Source of the DNA: Acinetobacter sp. ANC 3832
Lineage (GTDB): Bacteria; Pseudomonadota; Gammaproteobacteria; Pseudomonadales; Moraxellaceae
DNA length: 64,000 bases
Assembly (NCBI RefSeq): GCF_002135415.1
Contig: NZ_NEGJ01000003.1
Coordinates: 1 to 64,000 of the forward strand
Direction: 5' to 3'
This document shows, in pieces, positions 34,290-44,387 of this stretch. The first letter of the stretch is position 1, and every line of letters begins with the position of its first letter. The notes under the pieces are model-generated. The model was not told the origin of the DNA, searched no databases, and saw nothing but the letters and a program-made list of their open reading frames with translations. Made by a program: the position numbers and the translations under genes.

Positions 34290-36962
34290 TTATGCCATGA
34301 TCTGCTGTATGGGTAGTAATATACGAATACAAGTACCCCGATGATTTTTTGCCTCAGTGGCGGAAATCTGTCCCATATGTGCACCAATAATCGCTTTTAC
34401 AATAGTGAGCCCTAAACCCGTACCATATTGCCCACGATCACCTCGTTGCATGGTGTAAAACATATCAAAAATACGATTACGTTCTTCTTCAGGAATGCCA
34501 AGCCCTTGGTCACTAATCGTAATCTGAACCTGTTCATCATTCACTTTTTTAACTTCAATTTCAACAACTTCATCTTCAGGTGAAAACTTGGCTGCATTTT
34601 CCAATACATTAAAAATGGCTTGCTCAATTAAAGCCGCATGTACAAATAAATTAATCGCTTCTTCAGGCATTAAAATATTGACCTTTACTTTGGGTAAATA
34701 TCGGTTTAAACGGCGCACTGCTGATCCAACCAATTCATCTATACCAATCCAATCTCTTTTTAAACTCAAGCCTTCATGCCCTAAACGCGTCATATCCAAT
34801 AAATTTTGAATATAACGATCTAAGCGCTCACCCTCTAAATGAATCGCTTCCAATAAACTGTCTTGATCTGCTTCATCCATCGAGTGTCGATAGTTACTCA
34901 AAGTCTCTGCTGCTCCAATCATCGATGCTAAAGGCGAACGTAAATCATGCGAAACAGAGGATAATAATGCTGAACGTAATTTTTCAGTTTCAGATGTTAC
35001 ATTGGCAATTTCTAATTCTTTGGTCAGTTGAGTACGTGAAAGTGCCTGAGCGATATATTCAATCATGGTTTCCGCTAAGCGCTTCTGTTCAACATTTAGC
35101 ATCTTCATCTGATTTGGAAACTTTAAGCCGACAACACCCAAACATTGTTTTGATGCTAAAAGTGGTAAAAACCACCATTCATTTTCAGTTAATGTTTGAG
35201 TAAAACGTCCTGATGGTTGCTGATTAGTGATTGTCCATTCCGCTGATATTTTTTCTTTATCTGATAGCCTCGTGTGATTATACTCATTGCAAATCAGCAC
35301 TTGATTTGGAAAATACAATAAAACATCTGCTTTTAGATTTTTCTCTAAACTTTGTTCTGCAATATGATTGACCTGCTCAATATTCACAGCAGTCGATAAC
35401 TTTTGCCCCAAGTCTTGCATAATACTGTTATAGCCATTGGCTGCTTTTAATGCGGTCACTTGCCCCCTTAAACGAGAGGCTAAACGACTTGCAATTAATG
35501 CTGCTGCCAAGAATGCTACGACGGTAATCACTCCCTGATGTGCCGAAATCTGCAAGGTATATTTAGGTGAAATAAAGAAAAAATTATACGCAAGAAAGAA
35601 AATAATCGCAGAACATGCTGCCGCAGCCATGCGTGTTTTAGATGCGACAAAAACCACTGCCGTAATAAAAATAACCGAAAGCTCTTCAATACCTAAATAT
35701 TTTTCGCCTAAACTGGCAATGGTAATGCTAATGATCGTAGTGAATAAAACTAATAAAGATTCTTTCAAACTTAAAAATAGACGTGTTTCCCCGACAGAAT
35801 GAAGTACTTTTTGCGCCGATTGAATCGGAACAATACTCAACTCAAAATGAGGATGATATTGTAAAATTTGCTCAATTAAATTCGGTTTAACTTTTAAATG
35901 ATACTTTTGAGCTTGTGTCTGTGCCACAACCAATGTGGAGATACCCCGTTCAAGGGCAAACTCTGAAAGCGTTTTTGCATGTTGTTGACCATATAAGATT
36001 TCAGTCATACCACCCAGTTGTCGGCATAAATTCAAAGCTCGCTCAATTTCTCTACTTTGTGCATCTAATTCAGGAATTTTTGAATTTACTGTTTGATAAT
36101 GATTTTCATGTATAAAAGCAACAACTGTCCATGTCGCTAAACGGTTTTCAGCAAGGCGACATCCTGCACGTACTAAAGCTTCAGACTGCCCCAAACCATC
36201 AACCATAATTAATAGATGATTTTTGAGTGGGATTGGTGTTAATCCTTGTAATGCAAAATTTTCACGCACATCACTATCGACATGACTTGCAACGGTTTGC
36301 ATTGCCAGTTCACGTAAAGCCGTTAAATTTGAACTATTAAAAAAACCTTGTAACGCATGCTGTACTTGTTCAGGAATATAAACTTTGCCCTGATTTAAGC
36401 GTTCCAGTAATTCATTGACAGGTAAGTCAATTAAACGAATATCACGAATACGCTCAAATACCCGATCAGGCACTGTTTCATTTACTCGAATGCCTGTAAT
36501 TTGATATACAACATCATTCAGACTTTCTAAATGCTGAATATTCATAGTAGTAAAAACATCTATGCCAGCATCGAGCAATTCGTTAATGTCTTGCCAACGT
36601 TTTTCATGCCGACTTCCGGGAATATTGGTATGGGCAAACTCATCAACCAAAACAATTTTAGCTTTCTTTTCAAGAACAGCATCTAAGTCCATTTCTTCAA
36701 GATGATGCCCTTGGTACTCTATTTTTTTTCGAGGGATGCAAGGTAGTCCTTCAATTAAACTTTCAGTTTCGATACGCCCATGTGTTTCAATATACGCAAT
36801 AATAATATTTTGCCCTTGCTGAAATAAATCACGTGCTCGAACTAACATGGCATAAGTCTTACCTACGCCGGGTGCAGCACCTAAAAATATGGTTAAACGC
36901 CCTGATTGATAGCGTTTGGCATGTTGTAATAAAACATCTGCTTTATTGTTTCGATTTTCCAT
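34290..36962 (-). CDS. kdpD: KdpD sensor histidine kinase
   Basis: 890 residues, near the E. coli length (894). In order: KdpD N-terminal domain with a Walker A-like motif (FLGAAPGVGKTYAML) and VDEFAHTNIPGSRHEKRW, a Usp-like domain, four close membrane segments (about 400-500), a GAF-like domain, then the kinase core with H-box SSVSHDLRSPLASM, N-box VLENAAKF and G-boxes DQGLGIPEEE and GTGLGLTIVK. It senses potassium limitation and phosphorylates KdpE. It is separated from kdpC by about 295 bases and a hairpin, so it can be transcribed separately from kdpABC. Confidence 0.95.
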   Translation of the reverse strand: MENRNNKADVLLQHAKRYQSGRLTIFLGAAPGVGKTYAMLVRARDLFQQGQNIIIAYIETHGRIETESLIEGLPCIPRKKIEYQGHHLEEMDLDAVLEKKAKIVLVDEFAHTNIPGSRHEKRWQDINELLDAGIDVFTTMNIQHLESLNDVVYQITGIRVNETVPDRVFERIRDIRLIDLPVNELLERLNQGKVYIPEQVQHALQGFFNSSNLTALRELAMQTVASHVDSDVRENFALQGLTPIPLKNHLLIMVDGLGQSEALVRAGCRLAENRLATWTVVAFIHENHYQTVNSKIPELDAQSREIERALNLCRQLGGMTEILYGQQHAKTLSEFALERGISTLVVAQTQAQKYHLKVKPNLIEQILQYHPHFELSIVPIQSAQKVLHSVGETRLFLSLKESLLVLFTTIISITIASLGEKYLGIEELSVIFITAVVFVASKTRMAAAACSAIIFFLAYNFFFISPKYTLQISAHQGVITVVAFLAAALIASRLASRLRGQVTALKAANGYNSIMQDLGQKLSTAVNIEQVNHIAEQSLEKNLKADVLLYFPNQVLICNEYNHTRLSDKEKISAEWTITNQQPSGRFTQTLTENEWWFLPLLASKQCLGVVGLKFPNQMKMLNVEQKRLAETMIEYIAQALSRTQLTKELEIANVTSETEKLRSALLSSVSHDLRSPLASMIGAAETLSNYRHSMDEADQDSLLEAIHLEGERLDRYIQNLLDMTRLGHEGLSLKRDWIGIDELVGSAVRRLNRYLPKVKVNILMPEEAINLFVHAALIEQAIFNVLENAAKFSPEDEVVEIEVKKVNDEQVQITISDQGLGIPEEERNRIFDMFYTMQRGDRGQYGTGLGLTIVKAIIGAHMGQISATEAKNHRGTCIRILLPIQQIMA

Positions 36963-37182
36963 AGAAATATCTTTTAAAATAATTAAATCAACAATGTTGC
37001 TTTTTGAAAATATAAATAATTGATATCTTAACTAAAAATGGGATTCGTTATTGTCCGAGACAAACAACCATCTATTTCATCATATTTCTGCGAAATATTT
37101 GAGCAATATTTCATTTTGACAAGTTCAGCGAATGCCAAACGGTTTTGGTTACTTTTACCATGACAAAAATAATAAACAAGCT

Positions 37183-37208
37183 CCTACCATTAAACTTTCT
37201 CTGGTAGG
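37183..37208 (-). terminator. Hairpin between kdpC and kdpD
   Basis: A 7-base stem CCTACCA / TGGTAGG with a 12-base loop, 50 bases after the kdpC stop. There is no clear T-run, so it may be an attenuator or processing site that lowers read-through into kdpDE. Confidence 0.4.
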
Positions 37209-37257
37209 ATGCCGTCGTGAAAAAATATAACCAATCATTCTAATAAATATACAGAAA

Positions 37258-37869
37258 TTATTCTTTGATCAGATCTAAAGCTAAATTTAATTCAAGTACA
37301 TTTATACGCTCTTTCCCCAACATCCCAAAAGTAGGTTTTAAAGTATATTGCTGAACTAGCTCAAGGACTTGCTGTTCAGCTAAATGCCTTACCTCTGCAA
37401 CACGTTTCACTTGAATCATTGCAGACTTCAAACTAATTTCAGGATCTATCCCACTTCCCGAAGCCGTCACCAAATCACTTGGAATTTGACCACGATCAAC
37501 CTGATCTTTCACTTGAATATCAGCAATGCGTTGTTCAATGATTTTTGTTAATTCAGGATTGGTTCTTGCCAAATTACTACCTGCCATTGCCATGGGATCA
37601 TAATTAACTGCTGAAGGTCGTGATTGAAAATACTTTGCATCTGTAAAAGGTTGAGCAACTAAACGAGAACCTAAAACCTTTCCATCTAATTCAATTAAGC
37701 TTCCATTGGCTTGATCCGAAAATAAGACCTGACCTAGCCCAGTCATGGTTGCGCTATATAAAAAGCCACACAAACCTAAACCAACAATAGTCAACCCAAT
37801 AGAAGACCGAAGCAATGAAAGATATGAAGCTTGTCCTAAATGTTCTGTATTGATCGTATTCATGTTCAA
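37258..37869 (-). CDS. kdpC: KdpC, potassium-transporting ATPase subunit C
   Basis: 203 residues: one N-terminal membrane span (about 21-45, SIGLTIVGLGLCGFLYSATM), then a periplasmic domain with QPFTDAKYFQSRPSAVNYDP, the motif VTASGSGIDPEISLKSA and the final VLELNLAL. It stabilises the KdpAB complex. It starts 4 bases after the kdpB stop. Length typical. Confidence 0.95.
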   Translation of the reverse strand: MNMNTINTEHLGQASYLSLLRSSIGLTIVGLGLCGFLYSATMTGLGQVLFSDQANGSLIELDGKVLGSRLVAQPFTDAKYFQSRPSAVNYDPMAMAGSNLARTNPELTKIIEQRIADIQVKDQVDRGQIPSDLVTASGSGIDPEISLKSAMIQVKRVAEVRHLAEQQVLELVQQYTLKPTFGMLGKERINVLELNLALDLIKE

Positions 37870-37873
37870 CTCC

Positions 37874-39901
37874 TTAAATAACCAAAACTTGACTGATCAC
37901 AAGATCAATCGCTTTGATTGCAACAAAAGGTAATATCACTCCACCTACACCATAAATCAGCATATTACGGCGCAATAATTGTGTTGATGTTGATGGTTTA
38001 AATTTCACACCACGTAATGCGATTGGAATAAGCAAGGGAATAATGATGGCATTAAAGATCAATGCTGAAAGAATGGCGCTTTCAGAACTGCCTAATTGCA
38101 TCACATTCAACACACTCATTTGCGGAATGGCTGCAACAAAAAGTGCAGGCAATATTGCAAAATACTTTGAAATATCATTCGCCAATGAGAATGTGGTTAA
38201 TGCGCCACGGGTAATTAATTGTTGTTTCCCAATTTCGACTACAGCCAATAATTTGGTTGGATCAGAATCTAAATCCACCATATTGCCCGCTTCTTTAGCC
38301 GCTTGTGTGCCTGAGTTCATCGCCAAGCCAATATCTGCTTGCGCAAGTGCAGGTGCATCATTGGTACCATCGCCCACCATTGCCACTAAATGTCCTTTAT
38401 TTTGCTCGGCACGAATACAGTTCAACTTATCTTCAGGTCTAGCTTCAGCAATATAATCATCCACACCCGCTTCAGCCGCAATTGCAGCAGCAGTCAATGG
38501 ATTATCCCCTGTCACCATCACTGTTTTTATACCCATTTCACGTAAACGTGCAAACTTCTCTTTAATGCCTGGTTTAATCACATCGGACAGTTCAATCACG
38601 CCTAATAAATTTTGACCTCGTGCAACCACAAGTGGTGTTGCACCTTTTGAAGCAACTTGTTCGACACGTGTTTTAAGTTCGCTATGACGTGAAATATCTT
38701 GCGAAGTAAATTTTAAAATTGCATCCAAAGCACCTTTGCGGATTTGTTGCCCATCGATCAAATTCAAGCCTGAAATACGAGTTGAAGCACTAAACGGAAT
38801 AAATTCAGCCTGTTCAGGTTCATGAACTTTTTCACCCTGTTCTTTTGCCAGTGCAACAACTGACTTACCTTCAGGTGTTGGATCTGCAAGTGAAGTCAAT
38901 ACAACAGCTTGACGAAGCTCCGAATCTGATACACCTGTCAGTGGATAAAATGCGGTTGCTTGACGATCACCAAAAGTAATCGTTCCTGTCTTATCTAGAA
39001 GTAAGACATCAATATCACCTGCAACTTCAACGGCTTTACCTGATTTGGCAATCACATTGGCTTTTAAAGCACGGTTCATTCCCGCAATACCAATCGCAGG
39101 CAATAAACCGCCAATTGTCGTTGGAATCAAACACACTAATAAAGCCACCAAAAGAATCGGATTGATGGAAATATTGAGAAAATGACCAATAATCGGTAGG
39201 CTAACCACGACCATGATAAAAGTCACAGTCATCACCGTCAGTAAAATCCCGAGTGCAATCTCATTGGGGGGTTTTTGACGATTTGAACCTTCAACCAAGG
39301 CAATCATATGATCTAAAAAGCTATTACCTGCTTCTGCTGTGACTTGTACGATAATACGATCTGTTAAAACTTTAGTACCACCAATCACACCTGAACGATC
39401 TGTTCCTGCTTCACGTAATACAGGCGCAGATTCACCTGTTACTGCTGCTTCATTAATCGTGGCAAAACCATAAACAATTTCACCATCAGAGGGAATTAGC
39501 TCACCTGCTCGAACTTCAATCAAATCATTGAGTTTCAATGCAGATGCAGCAATTTGAACGCCTTCTGTGTCTTGTAAATTTGTGATTCGTCTTGCTGTTA
39601 AATTTTGACGTGCTTGTCTCAGTGATGATGCTTGACCTCGCCCTTTAGCTTCTGCAATCGCTTCTGCATAATTGGCAAATAAGACGGTAATAAATAGAAT
39701 CAACGTGACAAGTAAACCGAATATAAGGTTCGCTTTGCCTAAAATCGTACTGATTAAAGTAATAATCGTCCCGAGCCATACAATCGCCATAACAGGATTT
39801 TGCATTGCATGTTGTGGAAGCAACTTAATAAAAGCATTTTTCCATGCTTCAGCTTGAAAAAGCGTTGATATATTTTGTTCAGACTGTACTGAGTGATTCA
39901 T
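37874..39901 (-). CDS. kdpB: KdpB, potassium-transporting P-type ATPase catalytic subunit
   Basis: 675 residues. P-type ATPase marks: TGES (155-158), the membrane motif LIPTTIGGLLPAIGIAG, the phosphorylation site DKTGT with Asp303, and the hinge MVGDGTNDAPALAQADIG. It hydrolyses ATP to drive potassium uptake through KdpA. It lies between kdpC and kdpA with gaps of 4 and 12 bases, a tight operon. All catalytic motifs intact. Confidence 0.97.
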   Translation of the reverse strand: MNHSVQSEQNISTLFQAEAWKNAFIKLLPQHAMQNPVMAIVWLGTIITLISTILGKANLIFGLLVTLILFITVLFANYAEAIAEAKGRGQASSLRQARQNLTARRITNLQDTEGVQIAASALKLNDLIEVRAGELIPSDGEIVYGFATINEAAVTGESAPVLREAGTDRSGVIGGTKVLTDRIIVQVTAEAGNSFLDHMIALVEGSNRQKPPNEIALGILLTVMTVTFIMVVVSLPIIGHFLNISINPILLVALLVCLIPTTIGGLLPAIGIAGMNRALKANVIAKSGKAVEVAGDIDVLLLDKTGTITFGDRQATAFYPLTGVSDSELRQAVVLTSLADPTPEGKSVVALAKEQGEKVHEPEQAEFIPFSASTRISGLNLIDGQQIRKGALDAILKFTSQDISRHSELKTRVEQVASKGATPLVVARGQNLLGVIELSDVIKPGIKEKFARLREMGIKTVMVTGDNPLTAAAIAAEAGVDDYIAEARPEDKLNCIRAEQNKGHLVAMVGDGTNDAPALAQADIGLAMNSGTQAAKEAGNMVDLDSDPTKLLAVVEIGKQQLITRGALTTFSLANDISKYFAILPALFVAAIPQMSVLNVMQLGSSESAILSALIFNAIIIPLLIPIALRGVKFKPSTSTQLLRRNMLIYGVGGVILPFVAIKAIDLVISQVLVI

Positions 39902-39913
39902 GAATTTTACTCC

Positions 39914-41644
39914 TTAGCCTTGAACCAATAACAAATGATCAGCAATTGGCCCTAACACTAAGACAGGCATAAATTGTAATAAGGTCAGCATCACAACAAT
40001 GGCAATTAAAGTTAAAGCAAAGGTCGGTGTTTCAACTTTTAAGCTACCATTACTTTCAGGTGCCTGACGTTTAGAGGCTAAACGTGTCGCAATAATCAGA
40101 GGAATAATCAATGTTGGGAAACGCCCTAACAGTAAAGCAAGACTACAAGTCAGATTCCACCAAACCGTGTTATCTGCCAAGCCTTCAAAACCTGAACCAT
40201 TATTGGCAAATGCAGAAACGTATTCATATAAAACTTGTGAAACCCCATGATATGCAGGATTACTATTCCCTGTAAGTTCAGGGAAAAATAAGGCAATCGA
40301 GGTTAATCCTAAAATCACAATCGGTTGAATCAAAATCACCACAGCAAGTAGTTTGATTTCACCTGCTTCAATTTTTCGACCGAACAGTTCAGGGGTGCGC
40401 CCTGTCATGAGACCTGCAATAAACACAGCCAAAAATAGATAGATGATGAATTGCTGTAAGCCACAACCAATTCCGCCCCAAATGGCATTAATCAGCATAT
40501 TGGACAGTGCGACCAATCCTGTGAGTGGTGATGTAGAATCATGCATCATATCGACTGAACCATTATTCACTTGTGTTGTTAATGCTGCCCACAGTGCAGA
40601 TGATGATTCACCAAAACGCATTTCCTTACCTTCCATCAGCGAAATTTGCGAAGCGGTTTGAGAAAGGCTTTCAGACCAAATTGCACTGGATGCTGAAATT
40701 ACGGACATTAATAGCATTGAACCAAAAACAAAGCCTGCAAATTTTGGACGTTTTGTAAAGAATCCCAACATAAAAATAACGCTGACTGGAATTAATAAGA
40801 TTGCGAGCATTTCCATAAAATTTGAAAATGGTGTTGGGTTTTCTAATGGCACAGTACTGTTTGGTCCATACCATCCTCCACCATTACTGCCGAGTTGTTT
40901 AATGGCAACCATTGGTGCAACAGGTCCCAGTGGAATTTTTTGTACTTTTAATTCAGAAGTCTGATCTACAATTTGAATCTCTGGTCCACCTTGAAATGTT
41001 GCAGGTACACCTTGGCTATTTAGAAACAATGCCCAAATCATACAAAGTGGCAATAAAAAGCGAAATGTTGGACGAATAACATCTGCCCAATAATTTCCAA
41101 CACTGATACTTTTAATTTTCTGAGCGAGACCTGCTGCAACAGAGTCTGATACTGTGGCTAGGTCATTTGAACGATCAAAGAATAAAGCACGAACGGTTGC
41201 AACCACCATCGCCAAACCCATCATTGGAGTAATGACTTGCAAGCCAACAATTCCAACCATTTGTGATAAATAGGAAAGCTGTGCTTGACCTGAATAATGT
41301 TGTTGATTGGTATTCGTCAAAAATGAAATCATGGTATGTAATGCCAAATCCCATGACATATTCGGTGCGTGGTTGGGATTTAAAGGCAACCATGCTTGCA
41401 CCATAAACATGCTCCACACCGCTACACCAAGAATCAAACAACTAAATACAAAACTTAGAATATACGTTTTAACATTCATCCCTTGCTGAGGATTGGTTCC
41501 CAACATTGCATAAATCGGTTTTTCGATCCAATTGAAAAGCGGATCAATCTTCATCTCACGGTTTTGCATAACAGCAGCAAGGTATTTTCCGAGCGGAAAA
41601 GCCAGAATCGTAACAATGACTAAAAGTAAAATGAGCTCTAACAT
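39914..41644 (-). CDS. kdpA: KdpA, potassium channel-like subunit
   Basis: 576 residues, about ten membrane helices and four degenerate selectivity-filter loops, e.g. SFLTNTNQQHYSG, GSNGGGWYGPNS and ANNGSGFEG. It binds and passes potassium in the KdpFABC complex. First gene of the operon, preceded by a candidate KdpE operator. A kdpF-like small hydrophobic frame was looked for just upstream and not found. Confidence 0.95.
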   Translation of the reverse strand: MLELILLLVIVTILAFPLGKYLAAVMQNREMKIDPLFNWIEKPIYAMLGTNPQQGMNVKTYILSFVFSCLILGVAVWSMFMVQAWLPLNPNHAPNMSWDLALHTMISFLTNTNQQHYSGQAQLSYLSQMVGIVGLQVITPMMGLAMVVATVRALFFDRSNDLATVSDSVAAGLAQKIKSISVGNYWADVIRPTFRFLLPLCMIWALFLNSQGVPATFQGGPEIQIVDQTSELKVQKIPLGPVAPMVAIKQLGSNGGGWYGPNSTVPLENPTPFSNFMEMLAILLIPVSVIFMLGFFTKRPKFAGFVFGSMLLMSVISASSAIWSESLSQTASQISLMEGKEMRFGESSSALWAALTTQVNNGSVDMMHDSTSPLTGLVALSNMLINAIWGGIGCGLQQFIIYLFLAVFIAGLMTGRTPELFGRKIEAGEIKLLAVVILIQPIVILGLTSIALFFPELTGNSNPAYHGVSQVLYEYVSAFANNGSGFEGLADNTVWWNLTCSLALLLGRFPTLIIPLIIATRLASKRQAPESNGSLKVETPTFALTLIAIVVMLTLLQFMPVLVLGPIADHLLLVQG

Positions 41645-42014
41645 GACAATGCTCCTTGAACCTGCATTGCCCTATTGATCTGCGTTATATTTTTTAAGGT
41701 CTTACATTTTAAGCATTTGATTTGATGCTTTACACGTTGATGAGCTATGAATTTAGCGTCCATCGTTTTCATCCTAACATCGGGGATATTCCAAGATGTA
41801 GTATGAAAAATAATGGCGTAAACTCTCTATTGAGAAAATAAACTTTGGCGTAAAATTTGCGTAAATTATATAAAGCTAAGCGACATTTATTGTCGTTACA
41901 TTATTAATTTGCGTTGAATAAATGGCTTGTACAGCTTAATTTATGAATGATTATTGAATCATGTAATTATTATCATTAGGTATTTTATTTTAGCTTTTCA
42001 TAACCAACGTAGTC
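41645..42014. promoter_or_regulatory. kdpA upstream region with candidate KdpE operator
   Basis: 370 bases between the desaturase-type gene and kdpA. Read towards kdpA, it has three direct repeats TTTACGC, at 41865-41859, 41854-41848 and 41822-41816, spaced 11 and 32 bases apart, i.e. one and three helical turns. The known E. coli KdpE site is also a pair of TTTAC/TTTAT-type direct repeats about one turn apart, so this is a credible operator. A 41-codon basic frame just before kdpA is not hydrophobic and is not kdpF. Confidence 0.5.
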
Positions 42015-43118
42015 CTAGTCTTTTGATGATTTATGAATAGGTAGCGGTGCATCTGTTCTCACATGAGGTTTAAGTACTTGTTGCTGACCATTCACTGGTT
42101 TTTTCATATGAATCGGTCGATAATTTTTGCTAAAGACCACACCACCAAGACGCCAATCATCTACACAAGTAACACTACCCCAAAATCGCTTCAAAGATTC
42201 AACCTGCACACCAATAATACCTCTATCATTGTCAATATCCACCATCTTATCGCCAGTTACTCCCGTAAGATGTATAGGCTCGTTATATAAAGCTGTTTTA
42301 AAAATTACATCCCAGATTGCAAATACCTGTCCAAAATTACAGTTATGCAATGTTGGTCGTTCAGGTACAAAGTCCATATGGTGTAAACGATGAAATTCTG
42401 GACTAACGAAAATTTTACCCACGGTTGGACCAAAGCCAATACGGGCATTAGCATGGGAAAAATTTTGTACCAACTCACCAAGAAGCATTAACCAAGCAAA
42501 CTCCTCGCCTGATACTCCCCAAAATATACCAACACCTGCTAAAACAAATGACTGCGCCATTCCATCTAGATAATTAGTGCGATCATTGGTCCAACAGCTC
42601 ATTTGCCGTTGGCTATGATGAAAACTGTGCATTGCCCACCACCACGGTAGAACATGTTGAATACGATGCATCCAGTAATAAACTAAATCATACGTTAAGT
42701 AATAGAGGATAAAAAACACCCAAGAATGATTTTTTAACCAAGGGAATTGAGCTTTCATACTCCAAATACTGTCATCACCTACAGTTGGTGAAATACCGCT
42801 AAAATAATTGATGATTGGTGTCATGATTAAAAATGCAAAAAGTGGAAATAAACCCACTAACATCAACCAAGTTAAATGAAAATCTATGCGAGCATAACGA
42901 CGATTATCCCACTTTTCAGCAGGAATCAAATTTTCTAAAGGGCGAAATAAACAACCGATAATCACTAACTGTAATATACCAACCATTAAGGTTGTGGCAA
43001 TTTCTGTTGATGTATCCGTATATTTCGTAATATGTAAAAAATTAAGAATGGGTAAGACTGCATGCTGACCAAGCCAAATCGAGCATTGCTCCCAAAGAGT
43101 CACTATTTCAGATAACAT
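42015..43118 (-). CDS. Sterol desaturase/fatty acid hydroxylase family membrane enzyme
   Basis: 367 residues with several membrane segments. The di-iron histidine clusters are intact: WMHRIQH, HSFHHS and HRLHHMD, with a further His in NFSHAN. By family these enzymes hydroxylate or desaturate lipids at the membrane; the bacterial substrate is unknown. The C-terminal 80 residues are soluble, basic and not part of the core fold. It is expressed alone, upstream of the kdp operon, with no visible functional link. Confidence 0.85.
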   Translation of the reverse strand: MLSEIVTLWEQCSIWLGQHAVLPILNFLHITKYTDTSTEIATTLMVGILQLVIIGCLFRPLENLIPAEKWDNRRYARIDFHLTWLMLVGLFPLFAFLIMTPIINYFSGISPTVGDDSIWSMKAQFPWLKNHSWVFFILYYLTYDLVYYWMHRIQHVLPWWWAMHSFHHSQRQMSCWTNDRTNYLDGMAQSFVLAGVGIFWGVSGEEFAWLMLLGELVQNFSHANARIGFGPTVGKIFVSPEFHRLHHMDFVPERPTLHNCNFGQVFAIWDVIFKTALYNEPIHLTGVTGDKMVDIDNDRGIIGVQVESLKRFWGSVTCVDDWRLGGVVFSKNYRPIHMKKPVNGQQQVLKPHVRTDAPLPIHKSSKD

Positions 43119-43486
43119 ACTTACCTACTCTGCAACACCAACGATGAAGTGCAACACTGACAAGTAAGCTACATTATCAATCAACTTATCAGTATGATCA
43201 CTTTTTATGTGTATATAGTTTTATGAGCAGAATATTAAAATTTCATTAATAAAAACTTGTTTTAACCTAACTAAATCTTAGCAATTTTTTAAATTTTTCT
43301 TTTAATAAAATATCTCAAATAAATCATGCTTAAAGCTTTTAAATTTTAATGTATTGAACACATCCAAGGTATAAATACAAAACAAGATTGTTTTTCATCC
43401 TATAATAGTGATACTGCATCACTATTCTAATTTTTAATTTAGGCAAAATCTTATATTTACTCTTAATCCATTGCTAAACAATAATC
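43119..43486. other. Intergenic region
   Basis: About 370 AT-rich bases between the desaturase-type gene and folK. It should hold the promoter of the former (leftward). I see no convincing RNA structure, repeat or operator. Confidence 0.3.
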
Positions 43487-43924
43487 TTAATCTATGCATC
43501 TCACCACAGGAAATTGATGTGTTAAATGACTGAATCTTTCATCCTTCCAAAGATCAAACATTGGAATTTTCACATCTAGAGCTAAGGGCATTTTTTTAGG
43601 ATTAAATTGCATACTATTTAAATCTACTCCCCATGCAATTAAATCCACATCCAAAGAAATATGATGTGAGGGACGAATACGCCCTGTATCTGCTTCCATT
43701 TTTTTCAATACAGTTGTGATTTCTTCAACAGATTGCTCACAATGTAATAAACATGCTGCATTCCAATAATCTGCCCCAACACCATCTCGGCACGGAATAA
43801 GATAAATTGGAGAAAACGTTACTTCGCCCAACGTTGAAATTTGAGCGAAAGTTTTTTTGAAATTTTGTTGAGGATGACAATTACTCGCCAGTGCTAAGGC
43901 GAATATCGTTTCGGTGGCGTTCAA
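43487..43924 (-). CDS. folK: FolK-like hydroxymethyldihydropteridine pyrophosphokinase
   Basis: 145 residues, on the short side of the family (about 160). The start is a TTG at 43924: no other start leaves the first strand intact (TIFALALASNCHPQQNF corresponds to the FALGSN motif). The magnesium-binding aspartates are in SLDVDLIAWG, but the usual RxxGPRT loop before it is replaced by GRIRPSHHI. It transfers pyrophosphate to the pterin in folate synthesis. Its start lies 44 bases inside folB in another frame, so it must be translated in tight coupling with it. Confidence 0.78.
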   Translation of the reverse strand: MNATETIFALALASNCHPQQNFKKTFAQISTLGEVTFSPIYLIPCRDGVGADYWNAACLLHCEQSVEEITTVLKKMEADTGRIRPSHHISLDVDLIAWGVDLNSMQFNPKKMPLALDVKIPMFDLWKDERFSHLTHQFPVVRCID

Positions 43925-44261
43925 GACGAATTCCTACAGAATTTGCTTGCGCGATAATGGCAGGCTTACGGATGGTTATATTAATAGATTCAACGGCGGG
44001 AAAGGTAGTAAAAAGTGCATCTAAAACTAACTTTGCGGCATGTTCGATCAATTTCGGTGCAGCATCCTGAATGACTTTGGCTGAAATTTCACAAATTTCA
44101 GCATAATTCAGCGTATCATCCAACTCATCTGAACTTGCTGCTTTTTCCAGACTTGTATTGATGGTTAAATCGAGCATTAAAGGCTGAATGATTTGACGTT
44201 CCCAATTGAAGCAGCCAATCACGGTATCAACCTTTAAACCTTCAATAATAATTGCGTCCAT
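43881..44261 (-). CDS. folB: Dihydroneopterin aldolase
   Basis: 126 residues, MDAIIIEGLKVDTVIGCFNW onward. The family's first strand and the IGCFNWE turn, the Glu/Tyr pocket (LNYAEICE), and the terminal ITIRKPAIIAQANSVGIRLE with its conserved lysine are all present. It splits dihydroneopterin in folate synthesis. It overlaps folK by 44 bases. Confidence 0.92.
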   Translation of the reverse strand: MDAIIIEGLKVDTVIGCFNWERQIIQPLMLDLTINTSLEKAASSDELDDTLNYAEICEISAKVIQDAAPKLIEHAAKLVLDALFTTFPAVESINITIRKPAIIAQANSVGIRLERHRNDIRLSTGE

Positions 44262-44387
44262 TTTTCACCTAGAAAGTTTCCCTATCTTTCAATTTTCAAA
44301 AAAGAAAAATTCTCTTCTTTAAAATAGATCAAGATAATCCTCACTTTATCTAAAGCAAGGATTTTGGAGAGTTTAATTAAATATGAA

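Noticed and set aside
41645-41760. Possible kdpF upstream of kdpA
   Set aside because: The only short frame directly before kdpA is polar and basic, not a 29-residue membrane peptide.
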